From: Pedobacter sp. HDW13
GTDB lineage: Bacteria; Bacteroidota; Bacteroidia; Sphingobacteriales; Sphingobacteriaceae
Assembly (NCBI RefSeq): GCF_011303555.1
Contig: NZ_CP049868.1
Coordinates: 4,650,001-4,714,000, forward strand
Length of the DNA stretch: 64,000 nucleotides
Reading direction: 5' to 3'
Shown here: in pieces, positions 8,824 through 17,119 of the stretch
How positions within the stretch are numbered: the first letter of the stretch is position 1
Layout: the number at the start of each line of letters is the position of its first letter
Made by a program: the position numbers and the translations under genes
The notes under the pieces: generated by a model
The model's input: only the letters and a program-made list of their open reading frames with translations
Databases searched by the model: none
What the model was told of the DNA's origin: nothing

Positions 8824-9675
8824 ATGTTCAACTCTTCTATTAACGTATACAAAACCGAGTGGCTCGATCTTGTATTTGCAGACCGCAACAAAAATTATGG
8901 CGCTTATGATTTAAGAGCTAAATCTTCGTCGATTATGACCAGGGCTCTTTTCGTAGCCGGAAGCTTGTTTTTACTGTTGTGCTTTTCTCCTTTAATTTAT
9001 GCCAAATTGTTTCCGAAGGATATTATTACTGATGGGGTGGGGAAAGTTATTCATATAACTCCGCCAGATCGCATTCATCAAATGAAAAAGGATGAGCCAA
9101 AGCCAGAAAAGAAACCTGAACCTGCAAAGGCCGATCCGGTTAAGGTTAAAACAGTTGCTTTGCCAAATAATATTGTTGTGGTAAATAAAGTAGATCTTCC
9201 CGATCCGCCAACGGTTGCAGAGATAGAAAAGGCAGTGATTAGCGATAAAACACAGGATGGTATTGTAAGCCCCGGGGCAGTTATTACCGACAATAAAGGT
9301 AATGGTGACGGGACAGGAACCGCTAAAGATGGTACTGGTACGGAATCAAATGAAGTTGTTGGTTTGAGTGGTGTAGATGAATATCCTGAATTTACGGGCG
9401 GAGCCAAAGCGTGGTCTAAATATATGGAACGTAATTTAAGGTATCCATCAAGAGCGCAGGATGAAAGTATAGGTGGAAAGGTTTTTGTAAGTTTTGTGGT
9501 AGAGAAAGATGGTTCGATTACAGATGTATCAGTAATTAAAGGAATTGGTTTTGGTTGCGATGAAGAAGCAATGAAAGTAATTAAAAAATCGCCGCTTTGG
9601 AAACCAGGCCGTAATAAAGGTGTGCCTGTAAGGGTAAGGTACAACATGGCCATCAATTTCCAGATTTCTAATTAA
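8824..9675 (+). CDS. TonB-family energy transducer
   Basis: A 283-residue inner-membrane protein. Its N-terminus has the Bacteroidota TonB motif DLVFADRNKNYGAYDLR (16-32). A transmembrane segment follows (about 38-58), then a Pro/Lys-rich periplasmic linker (70-110) and a Gly/Thr-rich stretch. The C-terminal TonB domain (about 185-283) contains the YPEFTGG start, GKVFVSFVVEKDGSI and the CDEEAMKVIKKSPLWKPG pattern. It carries proton-motive-force energy to outer-membrane receptors such as those in this window. No exbB/exbD is adjacent. A small secreted orphan follows 17 bases downstream and is probably cotranscribed. Confidence 0.92.
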   Translation: MFNSSINVYKTEWLDLVFADRNKNYGAYDLRAKSSSIMTRALFVAGSLFLLLCFSPLIYAKLFPKDIITDGVGKVIHITPPDRIHQMKKDEPKPEKKPEPAKADPVKVKTVALPNNIVVVNKVDLPDPPTVAEIEKAVISDKTQDGIVSPGAVITDNKGNGDGTGTAKDGTGTESNEVVGLSGVDEYPEFTGGAKAWSKYMERNLRYPSRAQDESIGGKVFVSFVVEKDGSITDVSVIKGIGFGCDEEAMKVIKKSPLWKPGRNKGVPVRVRYNMAINFQISN

Positions 9676-9692
9676 AATTTACCAGTGGAACG

Positions 9693-10043
9693 ATGAAAAA
9701 GCACCTTTTAATATGGATGATTCTTTGCCTGATTTCGGGGCATTTGAGTGCCAAAGCGGTGCTGGTTGCGGATAGTGTTAAAGTACAAAGCATTAAACGG
9801 GCCAACGCCGATATCAAAAAAGGCAAGCTTAAATTCCTGATCCAGGGTGGTATTGCGCCAACGCGTGTTAAAGGGCAGGAAATATTTAAGCATAAATATG
9901 GCCTTGAGTATTATGATTTGGGTTGTGTTGGACCTTCGGATATTACCATTAAAGATTATAATAAGGTAATAGCTGCTTTCATGGATCGTAAATTCGGAAA
10001 GGGCTGGAGAAAAGAGGTGAGGAAGGATGTTAGAGGGATTTGA
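9693..10043 (+). CDS. Small secreted protein of unknown function
   Basis: A 116-residue protein with a signal peptide ending near LSAKA (about residue 22), followed by a compact basic domain. I do not recognise the family with confidence. The segment FKHKYGLEYYDLGCVGP resembles a motif seen in small Bacteroidota secreted proteins (FEKKY-type), and it is followed by a helix ending in KFGKGWRKEVRKDVRG. It lies 17 bases after the TonB gene on the same strand, so it may be periplasmic and linked to that transducer; this is inference. No homologue is visible elsewhere in the window. Confidence 0.7.
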   Translation: MKKHLLIWMILCLISGHLSAKAVLVADSVKVQSIKRANADIKKGKLKFLIQGGIAPTRVKGQEIFKHKYGLEYYDLGCVGPSDITIKDYNKVIAAFMDRKFGKGWRKEVRKDVRGI

Positions 10044-10056
10044 GTTATTAAGCTTG

Positions 10057-10110
10057 AGATGTGAGACCTGCGATATTAGATGTGAGATTTGAGAAAGAGG
10101 AGATGTGATA
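10057..10110. repeat. Triplicated AGATGTGA(G/T)A motif
   Basis: AGATGTGAGA occurs at 10057-10066 and 10078-10087, and AGATGTGATA at 10101-10110, spaced 21 and 23 bases. It resembles the degenerate short repeats in other gaps of the window. The 508-base gap 10044-10551 holds no gene, only this and the palindromes listed next. Confidence 0.55.
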
Positions 10111-10271
10111 AAATTTCTGTTAACGCGCTTGTTTTTGGAAAAATGTGAGGTTGGGTAAATTGAAGCGGTTTGGGCGGTGCTCAGGCCGTTTTTTTGTCTA
10201 TCGGGTCCGTCACCTGATTTCGTAGTCTGCGTCTCCACAAACCACAAGTAATCACTCATGGTTAGTTTTGG

Positions 10272-10299
10272 CTATGGCCGGTGAGGGCACAGGCCATAG
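10272..10299. repeat. Inverted repeat CTATGGCC / GGCCATAG
   Basis: Perfect 8-bp arms with a 12-base loop. It is the first of four consecutive palindromic units in the gap after purL. Confidence 0.7.
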
Positions 10300-10308
10300 A
10301 GTAAGATA

Positions 10309-10421
10309 CGTCATCTCGAGCGAAGTGCAACGCAGCCGAGAGATCTACCTTGTTAGATTTCTCCATTTCGCTGCGCTTCAGTCGAAATGACGGCACGACA
10401 AATACTCCGCTCGAGATGACG
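10309..10421. repeat. Composite palindromic intergenic repeat, copy B
   Basis: Arms CGTCATCTCGAGCGAAG (10309-10325) and CTTCAGTCGAAATGACG (10376-10392) enclose GAGAGATCT / AGATTTCTC (10338-10346, 10355-10363). A third half-arm, CCGCTCGAGATGACG, follows at 10407-10421. It matches copy A (4178-4296) in order and sequence but lacks its two small internal hairpins. Confidence 0.8.
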
Positions 10422-10435
10422 AATATGTTTAAACA

Positions 10436-10471
10436 AAAATGGATGATGGTTTTTGCGCCATCATCCATTTT
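10436..10471 (-). terminator. Terminator-like hairpin downstream of purL
   Basis: Perfect 14-bp arms AAAATGGATGATGG / CCATCATCCATTTT surround an 8-base loop. On the minus strand the hairpin runs into TTTTTGTTT. It lies about 80 bases past the purL stop. Confidence 0.75.
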
Positions 10472-10485
10472 ACATTAATTATTAT

Positions 10486-10530
10486 GAGTTGTCAACTTTC
10501 TGGCCATTGTGCCATTAAAGTTGACAACTC
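10486..10530. repeat. Perfect 14-bp inverted repeat beside the purL stop
   Basis: GAGTTGTCAACTTT and AAAGTTGACAACTC form a perfect stem whose loop holds a second stem TGGC / GCCA. It lies 22 bases past the purL stop. It lacks a clean T-run, so it may be an RNA-stabilising hairpin or a repeat unit rather than a terminator. Confidence 0.75.
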
Positions 10531-10551
10531 TGGGCATACCATTTAAATTGA

Positions 10552-13500
10552 TTACCCGTGGTTTTCGATCCACTTGCGGGCGTTTATAAAAGCTTCCATC
10601 CATGGCGAAACTTCGTCTTTTCTGCCTGCAGGGTAATTCGCCCAGTGCCATTGGAACAATGAACGTTCAATGTGCGGCATCATTACCAGGTGACGGCCAG
10701 TTTCATCGCACAACATTGCGGTGTTGTAATCCGATCCGTTCGGACTGGCCGGATAGGTTTCGTAAGCGTATTTGGCTACAATTTTGTATTGATCTTCTGC
10801 GTATGGTAAAGAGAATCTTCCTTCGCCATGCGATACCCAAACACCTAAAGTGCTGCCTGCAAGGCTTGATAACATTACCGAATTGTTTTCCTGTAAGGTT
10901 AGCGAAGTGAAAATACTTTCGTGTTTACCACTTTTGTTATGCAACATTTTAGGTTTATCGGCGTGGTCTTTATTAATTAAGCCGAGCTCAACAAATAACT
11001 GACAGCCGTTGCAAATACCTACCGATAATGTATCAGGACGGGCAAAGAATTTTTCTAAAGCAATTCTCGCTTTATCGTTATATAAAAATGCACCAGCCCA
11101 ACCTTTTGCCGATCCTAAAACATCGGAGTTTGAGAAACCACCTACAGCACCTATAAACTGAATATCTTCTAAAGTTTCTCTACCAGTAATTAAATCGGTC
11201 ATGTGTACATCTTTCACATCAAAACCAGCTAAGTACATGGCGTTTGCCAGTTCGCGTTCAGAGTTACTTCCTTTTTCGCGGATAATGGCGGCTTTTGGCC
11301 TTGGTTTGGTTTCGTCGATTGCTGGTTTCTTACCATCAAAAGTAAGCGGGAAACTGTAATTTAAAACGTGGTTTTTATAATTATCGTAACGTTCTTTAGC
11401 TAAACCAGCACCAGTTTGTCTGCTATCTAACAGGTACGAAGTTTTGAACCATACATCACGCAGGTGATCGATATCAAAACTAAAGCTATCGGCAGCATTT
11501 TTAACTTCCAGCGTAGCTGAACTACTTACTGTACCAATTTTATGGAAAGCAACACCGTTTTCAGTTAATGTGGCTTCTGCAGCAGCATCAGCTTGGAAAA
11601 CTACAGCAATGTTTTCGGCAAAAAGCAATTTAATGCTATCCTGCTGTGCTAAAGCCGATAAATCAATCTGAGCACCTAATCCGCGGTCGGCAAAACACAT
11701 TTCCAATAGGGTAGTAATTAAACCACCGCTACCAATATCGTGTCCGGCCTGGATTTGGCCCGCTTTAATTAATTGTTGTAAGGTGTTAAATGCATTTTTT
11801 AACTGAACTGCATCTTTAACATCAGGTGTTTCTGTACCTACTTTATTTAAAATCTGTGCGAAAGATGAACCGCCCAGTTTGTAACTATCGTTTGAAAGGT
11901 TGATGTAATAAATAGCACCGCCATCTTTTTGCAATACCGGTTCAACTACTTTGGTAATATCATCGCAGTTGGCACCTGCAGAAATAATCACTGTTCCGGG
12001 CGCAATAACATCGCCATTGGCATATTTCTGTTTCATTGATAAGGAATCTTTTCCGGTTGGGATGTTGATACCTAAATTGATTGCAAAATCAGAACAAGCT
12101 TTAACAGCTGAATATAACCTGGCGTCTTCGCCTTCATTTTTACAGGCCCACATCCAATTGGCAGAAAGCGAAACGCTTTTTAAACCATCTTTTAAAGGTG
12201 CCCAGACAATGTTCGAAAGCGATTCGGCAATGGCATTGCGGCTACCTGCAGCAGGATCAATCAAGGCCGAAACTGGTGCGTGACCAACTGAAGTGGCAAT
12301 ACCTTCTTTACCCTGAAAATCTAAAGCCATTACACCACAGTTGTTTAATGGCAGTTGCAACGGGCCAGCACATTGTTGTTTGGCTACTCGGCCACCCACA
12401 CATCTATCAACCTTGTTGGTTAACCAATCTTTAGCTGCAACGGCTTCTAATTGAAGTACTTGCTCTAAATAAGTAGTTAATTGGGTAGCATCATAGTTAA
12501 GCGCACTATATTTGCGATCAACGGTGCTATCTTCCATTACAATTTTAGGCGAACTGCCAAACATGGCCGCCAACTCTAAATCCATTGGTTTTAAACCGGT
12601 AGTTGCCGATTTAAAGGTAAAACGGTGATCGCCGGTAACTTTACCTACAGTATACATTGGTGAACGTTCGCGGTCGGCAATTTTTTGCAGAGTTTCGATA
12701 TGTTCGTTACCAATTACCAATCCCATTCTTTCCTGCGATTCGTTACCGATAATTTCTTTTGCTGAAAGGGTAGGATCGCCTACCGGAAGTTTATCGAGGT
12801 TAATTAAACCACCGGTTTCTTCAACCAGTTCTGATAAACAGTTTAAGTGACCACCAGCACCGTGATCGTGGATGGAGATAATCGGATTATGATCACTTTC
12901 TACCAAACCACGTACAGCGTTTGCAGCACGTTTTTGCATTTCGGGGTTTGATCTCTGGATGGCATTCAATTCTATACCACTTCCATGCTGACCAGTATCA
13001 GCGGATGAAACTGCTGCACCACCCATTCCGATTCTATAATTTTCGCCACCCAGGATTACGATATTATCGCCTTCCTGTGGCTTAAGTTTTTGTGCCTGAC
13101 TTGCTTTACCATAGCCAATACCACCGGCAAGCATAATTACCTTATCAAAACCCAGGGTACGGTTATCTTCTTCGTGTTCGAAAGTTAAAACTGAACCTGT
13201 AATTAGTGGCTGCCCGAATTTATTTCCAAAATCGGTAGCACCATTGGATGCTTTGATCAGGATATCCATTGGGGTTTGGTATAGCCATTGTCTTTCTTCA
13301 ACACCTTGTTCCCAGGGGCGGTTATCTTCTAAACGTGAAAGAGCCGTCATGTAAACTGCTGTTCCGGCTAAAGGTAAAGAACCTTGTCCACCAGCTAAAC
13401 GGTCTCTGATTTCGCCACCTGAACCGGTTGCTGCGCCGTTAAATGGCTCGACAGTGGTTGGGAAATTATGTGTTTCTGCTTTTAAAGAGATTACTGAATC

Positions 13501-14214
13501 GAAATCGCTCAAAGCATAAAAATCAGGCTGATCGGCACGTTTAGGTGCAAATTGCTGAACTTTAGGGCCTTTAATAAAAGCAACGTTATCTTTATAGGCC
13601 GAAACAATATCGTTAGGGTTTTCTTCTGAAGTTTTGCGGATGAGCTTAAATAAAGAGGTAGGTTGCTCTACGCCATCAATAACGAATTTTCCGTTAAAGA
13701 TTTTGTGACGGCAGTGCTCAGAATTCACCTGCGAGAAACCAAAGACTTCAGAATCGGTTAATGGTCTTTCTAATTTTTGCGCTAAAGCGTTTAGATATTC
13801 AACTTCTTCATCGCTTAAAGAAAGTCCTTCTTGTTTATTGTAAGCTGCAATATCAGTAATTTCTAAAATCGGCTCAGGCTTAATGTTAATGGTATAAACT
13901 TCCTGATCAATCTTATCATATTTTTGAGAAAGCATCGGGTCGTAATCAGCAAACGCTTCGTCAACCTGCTTAAATTCTTCGATCCTGATGATACCCTGCA
14001 TGTCCATATTCTGGGTAATTTCTACTGCATTGGTACTCCATGGAGTAATCATAGCTGCCCGTGGTCCTACGAAAAAGCCTGTTAAAGCTGTTTCCTGTAA
14101 GATTTTGGCGCCGCCAAATAACCATTCGAGTTTAGTAATATCAGTTGTAGAAAGCGCTTTGTCTGTTTGTAAAACAAAAACCGCCTGCGATTGACTAAGG
14201 AAGAAATGAATCAT
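10552..14214 (-). CDS. purL: Phosphoribosylformylglycinamidine synthase, single-chain
   Basis: A 1220-residue one-chain PurL that converts FGAR plus glutamine and ATP to FGAM in purine synthesis. From the start come the N-terminal PurS-like domain, a linker with SEHCRHKIFN, two AIR-synthase-like halves (MGGAAVSS, HDHGAGGHLNC, PTGKDSLSMK), and a C-terminal class I glutamine amidotransferase with nucleophile motif SVGICNGCQ and the downstream SHGEGRF and HIERSLFQW segments. The start chosen is MIHFFLSQSQ. An in-frame extension of 91 codons runs through AT-rich repeats and is rejected. A TAAATTTG promoter element lies 18 bases before this ATG. purM is nearby on the same strand. Confidence 0.95.
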   Translation of the reverse strand: MIHFFLSQSQAVFVLQTDKALSTTDITKLEWLFGGAKILQETALTGFFVGPRAAMITPWSTNAVEITQNMDMQGIIRIEEFKQVDEAFADYDPMLSQKYDKIDQEVYTINIKPEPILEITDIAAYNKQEGLSLSDEEVEYLNALAQKLERPLTDSEVFGFSQVNSEHCRHKIFNGKFVIDGVEQPTSLFKLIRKTSEENPNDIVSAYKDNVAFIKGPKVQQFAPKRADQPDFYALSDFDSVISLKAETHNFPTTVEPFNGAATGSGGEIRDRLAGGQGSLPLAGTAVYMTALSRLEDNRPWEQGVEERQWLYQTPMDILIKASNGATDFGNKFGQPLITGSVLTFEHEEDNRTLGFDKVIMLAGGIGYGKASQAQKLKPQEGDNIVILGGENYRIGMGGAAVSSADTGQHGSGIELNAIQRSNPEMQKRAANAVRGLVESDHNPIISIHDHGAGGHLNCLSELVEETGGLINLDKLPVGDPTLSAKEIIGNESQERMGLVIGNEHIETLQKIADRERSPMYTVGKVTGDHRFTFKSATTGLKPMDLELAAMFGSSPKIVMEDSTVDRKYSALNYDATQLTTYLEQVLQLEAVAAKDWLTNKVDRCVGGRVAKQQCAGPLQLPLNNCGVMALDFQGKEGIATSVGHAPVSALIDPAAGSRNAIAESLSNIVWAPLKDGLKSVSLSANWMWACKNEGEDARLYSAVKACSDFAINLGINIPTGKDSLSMKQKYANGDVIAPGTVIISAGANCDDITKVVEPVLQKDGGAIYYINLSNDSYKLGGSSFAQILNKVGTETPDVKDAVQLKNAFNTLQQLIKAGQIQAGHDIGSGGLITTLLEMCFADRGLGAQIDLSALAQQDSIKLLFAENIAVVFQADAAAEATLTENGVAFHKIGTVSSSATLEVKNAADSFSFDIDHLRDVWFKTSYLLDSRQTGAGLAKERYDNYKNHVLNYSFPLTFDGKKPAIDETKPRPKAAIIREKGSNSERELANAMYLAGFDVKDVHMTDLITGRETLEDIQFIGAVGGFSNSDVLGSAKGWAGAFLYNDKARIALEKFFARPDTLSVGICNGCQLFVELGLINKDHADKPKMLHNKSGKHESIFTSLTLQENNSVMLSSLAGSTLGVWVSHGEGRFSLPYAEDQYKIVAKYAYETYPASPNGSDYNTAMLCDETGRHLVMMPHIERSLFQWHWANYPAGRKDEVSPWMEAFINARKWIENHG

Positions 14215-14232
14215 GCTTTTTTTTTGAAGTCG

Positions 14233-14240
14233 CAAATTTA
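14233..14240 (-). promoter_or_regulatory. -7 promoter element of purL
   Basis: TAAATTTG followed by C on the minus strand matches the Bacteroidota -7 consensus. It supports the ATG at 14214 over the upstream in-frame extension. Confidence 0.6.
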
Positions 14241-14272
14241 GCGTTTTTATATCGAAAAACTGGTGTAATATG

Positions 14273-14415
14273 GTGATTGAATGATAGAATTTTGAAGATA
14301 AAATGATTAAAGATGAATTATTGAAGGAGAGAATTATGGAATTATCGAATGAAGGAATTTTGAATGAGTGAATGATGGGATTTTGAACGAGTGAATTATT
14401 GAGTGATGGAGTTTG
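14273..14415. repeat. Degenerate GAATTATTGAATGA-type repeats upstream of purL
   Basis: A run of imperfect 12-15 base units (variants of TGAATGATGGAATTTTGAAGA, such as GAATGAAGGAATTTTGAATGAG and GAATGATGGGATTTTGAACGAG) fills most of the 302-base purL/YaeR gap. It is open in one frame by chance, which explains the false purL extension. Confidence 0.7.
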
Positions 14416-14516
14416 GGTGGGCGGTACCTTAATGAAAAGATTTTGATTAACTGATGGGTATATTTTGCAACTTTGCTGGTAATTCAATCATACACTCATT
14501 TACTTAATCATTATTT

Positions 14517-14897
14517 ATGCTACGTATCCATCATATTGCCATTATTTGTGCTGATTACGAAAAATCGAAAAATTTTTACGTGAATAAGCTGGGATTTACC
14601 GTGCTGGCAGAAGTTTACAGGGCAGAACGCAAATCGTATAAGCTGGATCTGGCAGTGAATGGTGTTTATCAGATTGAGCTTTTTTCGTTCGAAAATCCAC
14701 CCGCACGACCGTCGCGTCCGGAGGCACAGGGTTTGCGGCATCTGGCTTTTGAAGTTGAAGATATTGAAAAGGAGATTTCGCGGTTAAATGAACATGGTAT
14801 TGTAACAGAGCCCATTCGCATTGATGAATTTACGGATAAACGTTTCACTTTTTTTGCCGATCCGGATGGTTTGCCTTTAGAATTGTATGAACGATAA
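14517..14897 (+). CDS. gloA2: Glyoxalase/VOC metalloprotein, YaeR (GloA2) type
   Basis: A 126-residue single VOC domain, closely similar to E. coli YaeR over its whole length (shared segments IELFSF, RPSRPEA, GLRHLAF, KRFTFF and DPDGLPLELYE). The expected four metal ligands are visible as His5 or His6, Glu54, His75 and Glu123. Members are related to lactoylglutathione lyase, but the true substrate is not established. It is transcribed away from purL. The ATG start fits the family N-terminus. A small outer-membrane protein and trmN6 follow on the same strand with short gaps. Confidence 0.9.
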   Translation: MLRIHHIAIICADYEKSKNFYVNKLGFTVLAEVYRAERKSYKLDLAVNGVYQIELFSFENPPARPSRPEAQGLRHLAFEVEDIEKEISRLNEHGIVTEPIRIDEFTDKRFTFFADPDGLPLELYER

Positions 14898-14922
14898 ATC
14901 TTTTTAAAATAAAACACTCCAA

Positions 14923-15429
14923 ATGAAAAAAACGCTCTTGATTTGTGTATTAATTTATTCTTATATCAATACACAAGCGCAATCTCAAATTAAATACACT
15001 GCTAAAGTTGAAACCGGATATCATTTTATTTTTGCAAGGTTACTAAAGCATATGCCTGAAGATGGTGTGTCCTATCATCGGCCGCATGGGTTATCTGATG
15101 GAATAGATTTAAGTTTTGTTAATGGCATAAGTTTCAGAAATAACCTTAGGTTAGGTTTGGGTGTTTCGTATTTAGATTATAAGCAAATGGATGGTTATGC
15201 TATTTTTGGTGATCTCGAATATTTAACAGGAAAAAGGAAAGTTTCGCCCGTATTCAATATGAAAATTGGTAAAAGCTATGTTAATGATATCAGCGATAAT
15301 ACTTTTGTTGATTTTACAGGAGGGGTTGAATATAAAGTTGGGAAGAAACTGAGTTTGCAGTATAAAGTGGGGTTAAGATTCGTGCATCATTCAGCTTTTC
15401 TCCCTGTTAGGATTGGAGCAAGACTTTAG
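14923..15429 (+). CDS. Predicted outer-membrane or periplasmic protein, unknown
   Basis: A 168-residue protein with a signal peptide (cleavage near NTQAQS, residue 20). The rest has alternating short beta-strand patterns rich in Gly, Tyr and Phe (NLRLGLGVSYLDY, LSLQYKVGLRFVHHS), like a small 8-stranded porin-like barrel. I do not recognise a named family. It lies between a VOC protein and trmN6 (7 bases before trmN6), so it may be translated from the same transcript. No functional link is evident. Confidence 0.65.
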   Translation: MKKTLLICVLIYSYINTQAQSQIKYTAKVETGYHFIFARLLKHMPEDGVSYHRPHGLSDGIDLSFVNGISFRNNLRLGLGVSYLDYKQMDGYAIFGDLEYLTGKRKVSPVFNMKIGKSYVNDISDNTFVDFTGGVEYKVGKKLSLQYKVGLRFVHHSAFLPVRIGARL

Positions 15430-15435
15430 CTAAAG

Positions 15436-16137
15436 ATGAGTATTTTTAAGTTCAAGCAATTTGAAGTCGATCAGACAGGTTGCGCGATGAAAATTAACAC
15501 CGATGGGGTACTGCTTGGTGCAATGGTAGGCCATCAATCGCCCATGCGTATTTTGGATATTGGAACCGGCACAGGGGTAATTGCCCTGATGCTGGCACAG
15601 CGTTTTCCTGAGGCTTTTATACAAGCGGTAGAGATTGATGGAAAAGCTGCCGAAACTGCGGGGAGGAATTTTGGGGCTTCAGTTTTTAATGAACGGTTAA
15701 AAGTGCAGCATGTTGCTATTGAGGATTTTAATAGTGATGAAAAGTTTGATCTGATTGTTTCCAATCCACCTTTTTTTGTGAATGATTTAAAAAATCAAGA
15801 AGCAAGAAAAGGTATAGCCAGGCATGCTGGTGAGCAGTTTTTTTACGATTTAATAATTAAAGTAAATGAATTGTTAAGTGCTACTGGTATCTTTTGGTTT
15901 GTACTGCCTGTAAAACAAGCTGAACAATTAATAAGCAGTGGTATTCAATACGGTTTGTACTTGAACCAACAAATCGATTTACATTCTGATGAAACCAAAC
16001 CTGCGTTTAGAAACATTGTTGGTTTAAGCAGGAGTAAAGTAGCTTTGGAGAGGGTGCGATTTAATATTTATCAGGCAGAAAAGGTTTATACACAGACTTA
16101 TCAAAACTTATTGAAGCCTTATTTTTTAGGCTATTAG
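15436..16137 (+). CDS. trmN6: tRNA1(Val) (adenine37-N6)-methyltransferase
   Basis: A 233-residue class I SAM-dependent methyltransferase of the YfiC/TrmN6 family, which N6-methylates A37 of tRNA-Val1. Residues 3-30 match the family start (FKFKQFEVDQ, KINTDGVLLGA). Motif I is DIGTGTG at 41-47, and the catalytic NPPF for N6-adenine methylation is at 110-113. The length is normal. It ends 4 bases from the convergent minus-strand gene that stops at 16142. Confidence 0.9.
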   Translation: MSIFKFKQFEVDQTGCAMKINTDGVLLGAMVGHQSPMRILDIGTGTGVIALMLAQRFPEAFIQAVEIDGKAAETAGRNFGASVFNERLKVQHVAIEDFNSDEKFDLIVSNPPFFVNDLKNQEARKGIARHAGEQFFYDLIIKVNELLSATGIFWFVLPVKQAEQLISSGIQYGLYLNQQIDLHSDETKPAFRNIVGLSRSKVALERVRFNIYQAEKVYTQTYQNLLKPYFLGY

Positions 16138-16141
16138 ATAT

Positions 16142-17119
16142 TTAATAGGAAATTTCTGCACTTATGGTTAGGTCTGTGAAATCTGGGGAGAGATTATCTA
16201 ATGGTTCCCATTTATCAAAAAAGGTTAGACCATAAACATTAAGTTTTGGTCCTTCATTAGTAGATATTCCAATAAATGGACGATAACTTGTGATGTTGAA
16301 GGCTATCGATTCGTCGTTATAAGTTGTTTTGCTCATGTTTTCATCATTTCTGATCCATTCTACTGCGACAAAAAAATCGCCTTTGGGCACCATAATTTTG
16401 TACTGTTTTAGGTTAACAGTGATGTTGCGATTATTGAAGTTTTTTACTTCAATAATTTCATTGCACAAATCCTCTTTGGGCAATCCTGTATGGGTATCGG
16501 CAGAATAGATTCTGAGTTTAAATGAACATTGTTGCATGGATAAATAAGAGTGGCTTCGACTATCCGGGTATCTGGGGTTTTCTAATACCCATTTGTCGTT
16601 TAAAAATACCAGCTGACCTAATGTAATTGAATTGAGCATTCCTTCTGCTATGGTATTAAGCTTTTGGGCTACTTGTAAAAATGCAAAAGGTTGAAGCTGG
16701 TAAGACAATCCTAAGTAATGGTTAGATTCATTACGCTCGAAAATATTAAGCGTGACAGATTTACTGCCGGGTTTTTGCTGTATTTTTTTTGCTGTTGAGT
16801 TGTTTTTCGGACTCAGTAAAATTAACTTTTCATTGTTTAGATTCTTTAGGCAGATTTTTTTTGTGAAATAGTTCTGTTTTGTAATATATAACGTGTCTTG
16901 AATAAAGTCATTTTTGACGATCAAGTTAAGTGTTCCATCTTTATCTGCTAAATAGGTCGTTCTTTCGAATGGATTAGATATTAATGCGTTAGCTATTGGT
17001 TCCTTATTCAGGCTATCAATTATAGTAAAAGAGAATCTTTCAACGTGAGTGGTGTCATTTAACTGTGCATTTGACTTTATGGCCAGAAGAAGTAAGATGA
17101 GTGTTGTGCTTAATTTCAT
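16142..17119 (-). CDS. Secreted protein with carboxypeptidase-regulatory-like domain (paralogue 2)
   Basis: A 325-residue protein with a signal peptide (about residues 1-18) and an N-terminal beta-sandwich domain of carboxypeptidase-regulatory type (about 27-105). A conserved C-terminal region of unknown function follows (about 130-325). Its start overlaps the stop of the upstream gene by 4 bases (ATGA), so the two are cotranslated. The C-terminal halves match in order: SITLGQLVFLND versus KITLGRFIYKD, the ADTHTGLP versus ADTLTGKP phrase, and FFVAVEWI versus FYVMVEWL. They look like an old tandem duplication. Such proteins occur in Bacteroidota as secreted orphans, and I assign no function. 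Confidence 0.75.
   Translation of the reverse strand: MKLSTTLILLLLAIKSNAQLNDTTHVERFSFTIIDSLNKEPIANALISNPFERTTYLADKDGTLNLIVKNDFIQDTLYITKQNYFTKKICLKNLNNEKLILLSPKNNSTAKKIQQKPGSKSVTLNIFERNESNHYLGLSYQLQPFAFLQVAQKLNTIAEGMLNSITLGQLVFLNDKWVLENPRYPDSRSHSYLSMQQCSFKLRIYSADTHTGLPKEDLCNEIIEVKNFNNRNITVNLKQYKIMVPKGDFFVAVEWIRNDENMSKTTYNDESIAFNITSYRPFIGISTNEGPKLNVYGLTFFDKWEPLDNLSPDFTDLTISAEISY

Noticed and set aside
8697..8891. Minus-strand 64-residue frame between glnN and the TonB gene
   Set aside because: It overlaps the TonB start and the AT-rich promoter gap; no coding signature.
9078..9656. Minus-strand 192-residue frame opposite the TonB gene
   Set aside because: A shadow of the TonB coding sequence caused by its Pro/Lys-rich codons; no family match or start signal.
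14273..14415. CRISPR array
   Set aside because: The repeats are short, degenerate and continuous, with no constant repeat/unique spacer pattern and no cas genes.
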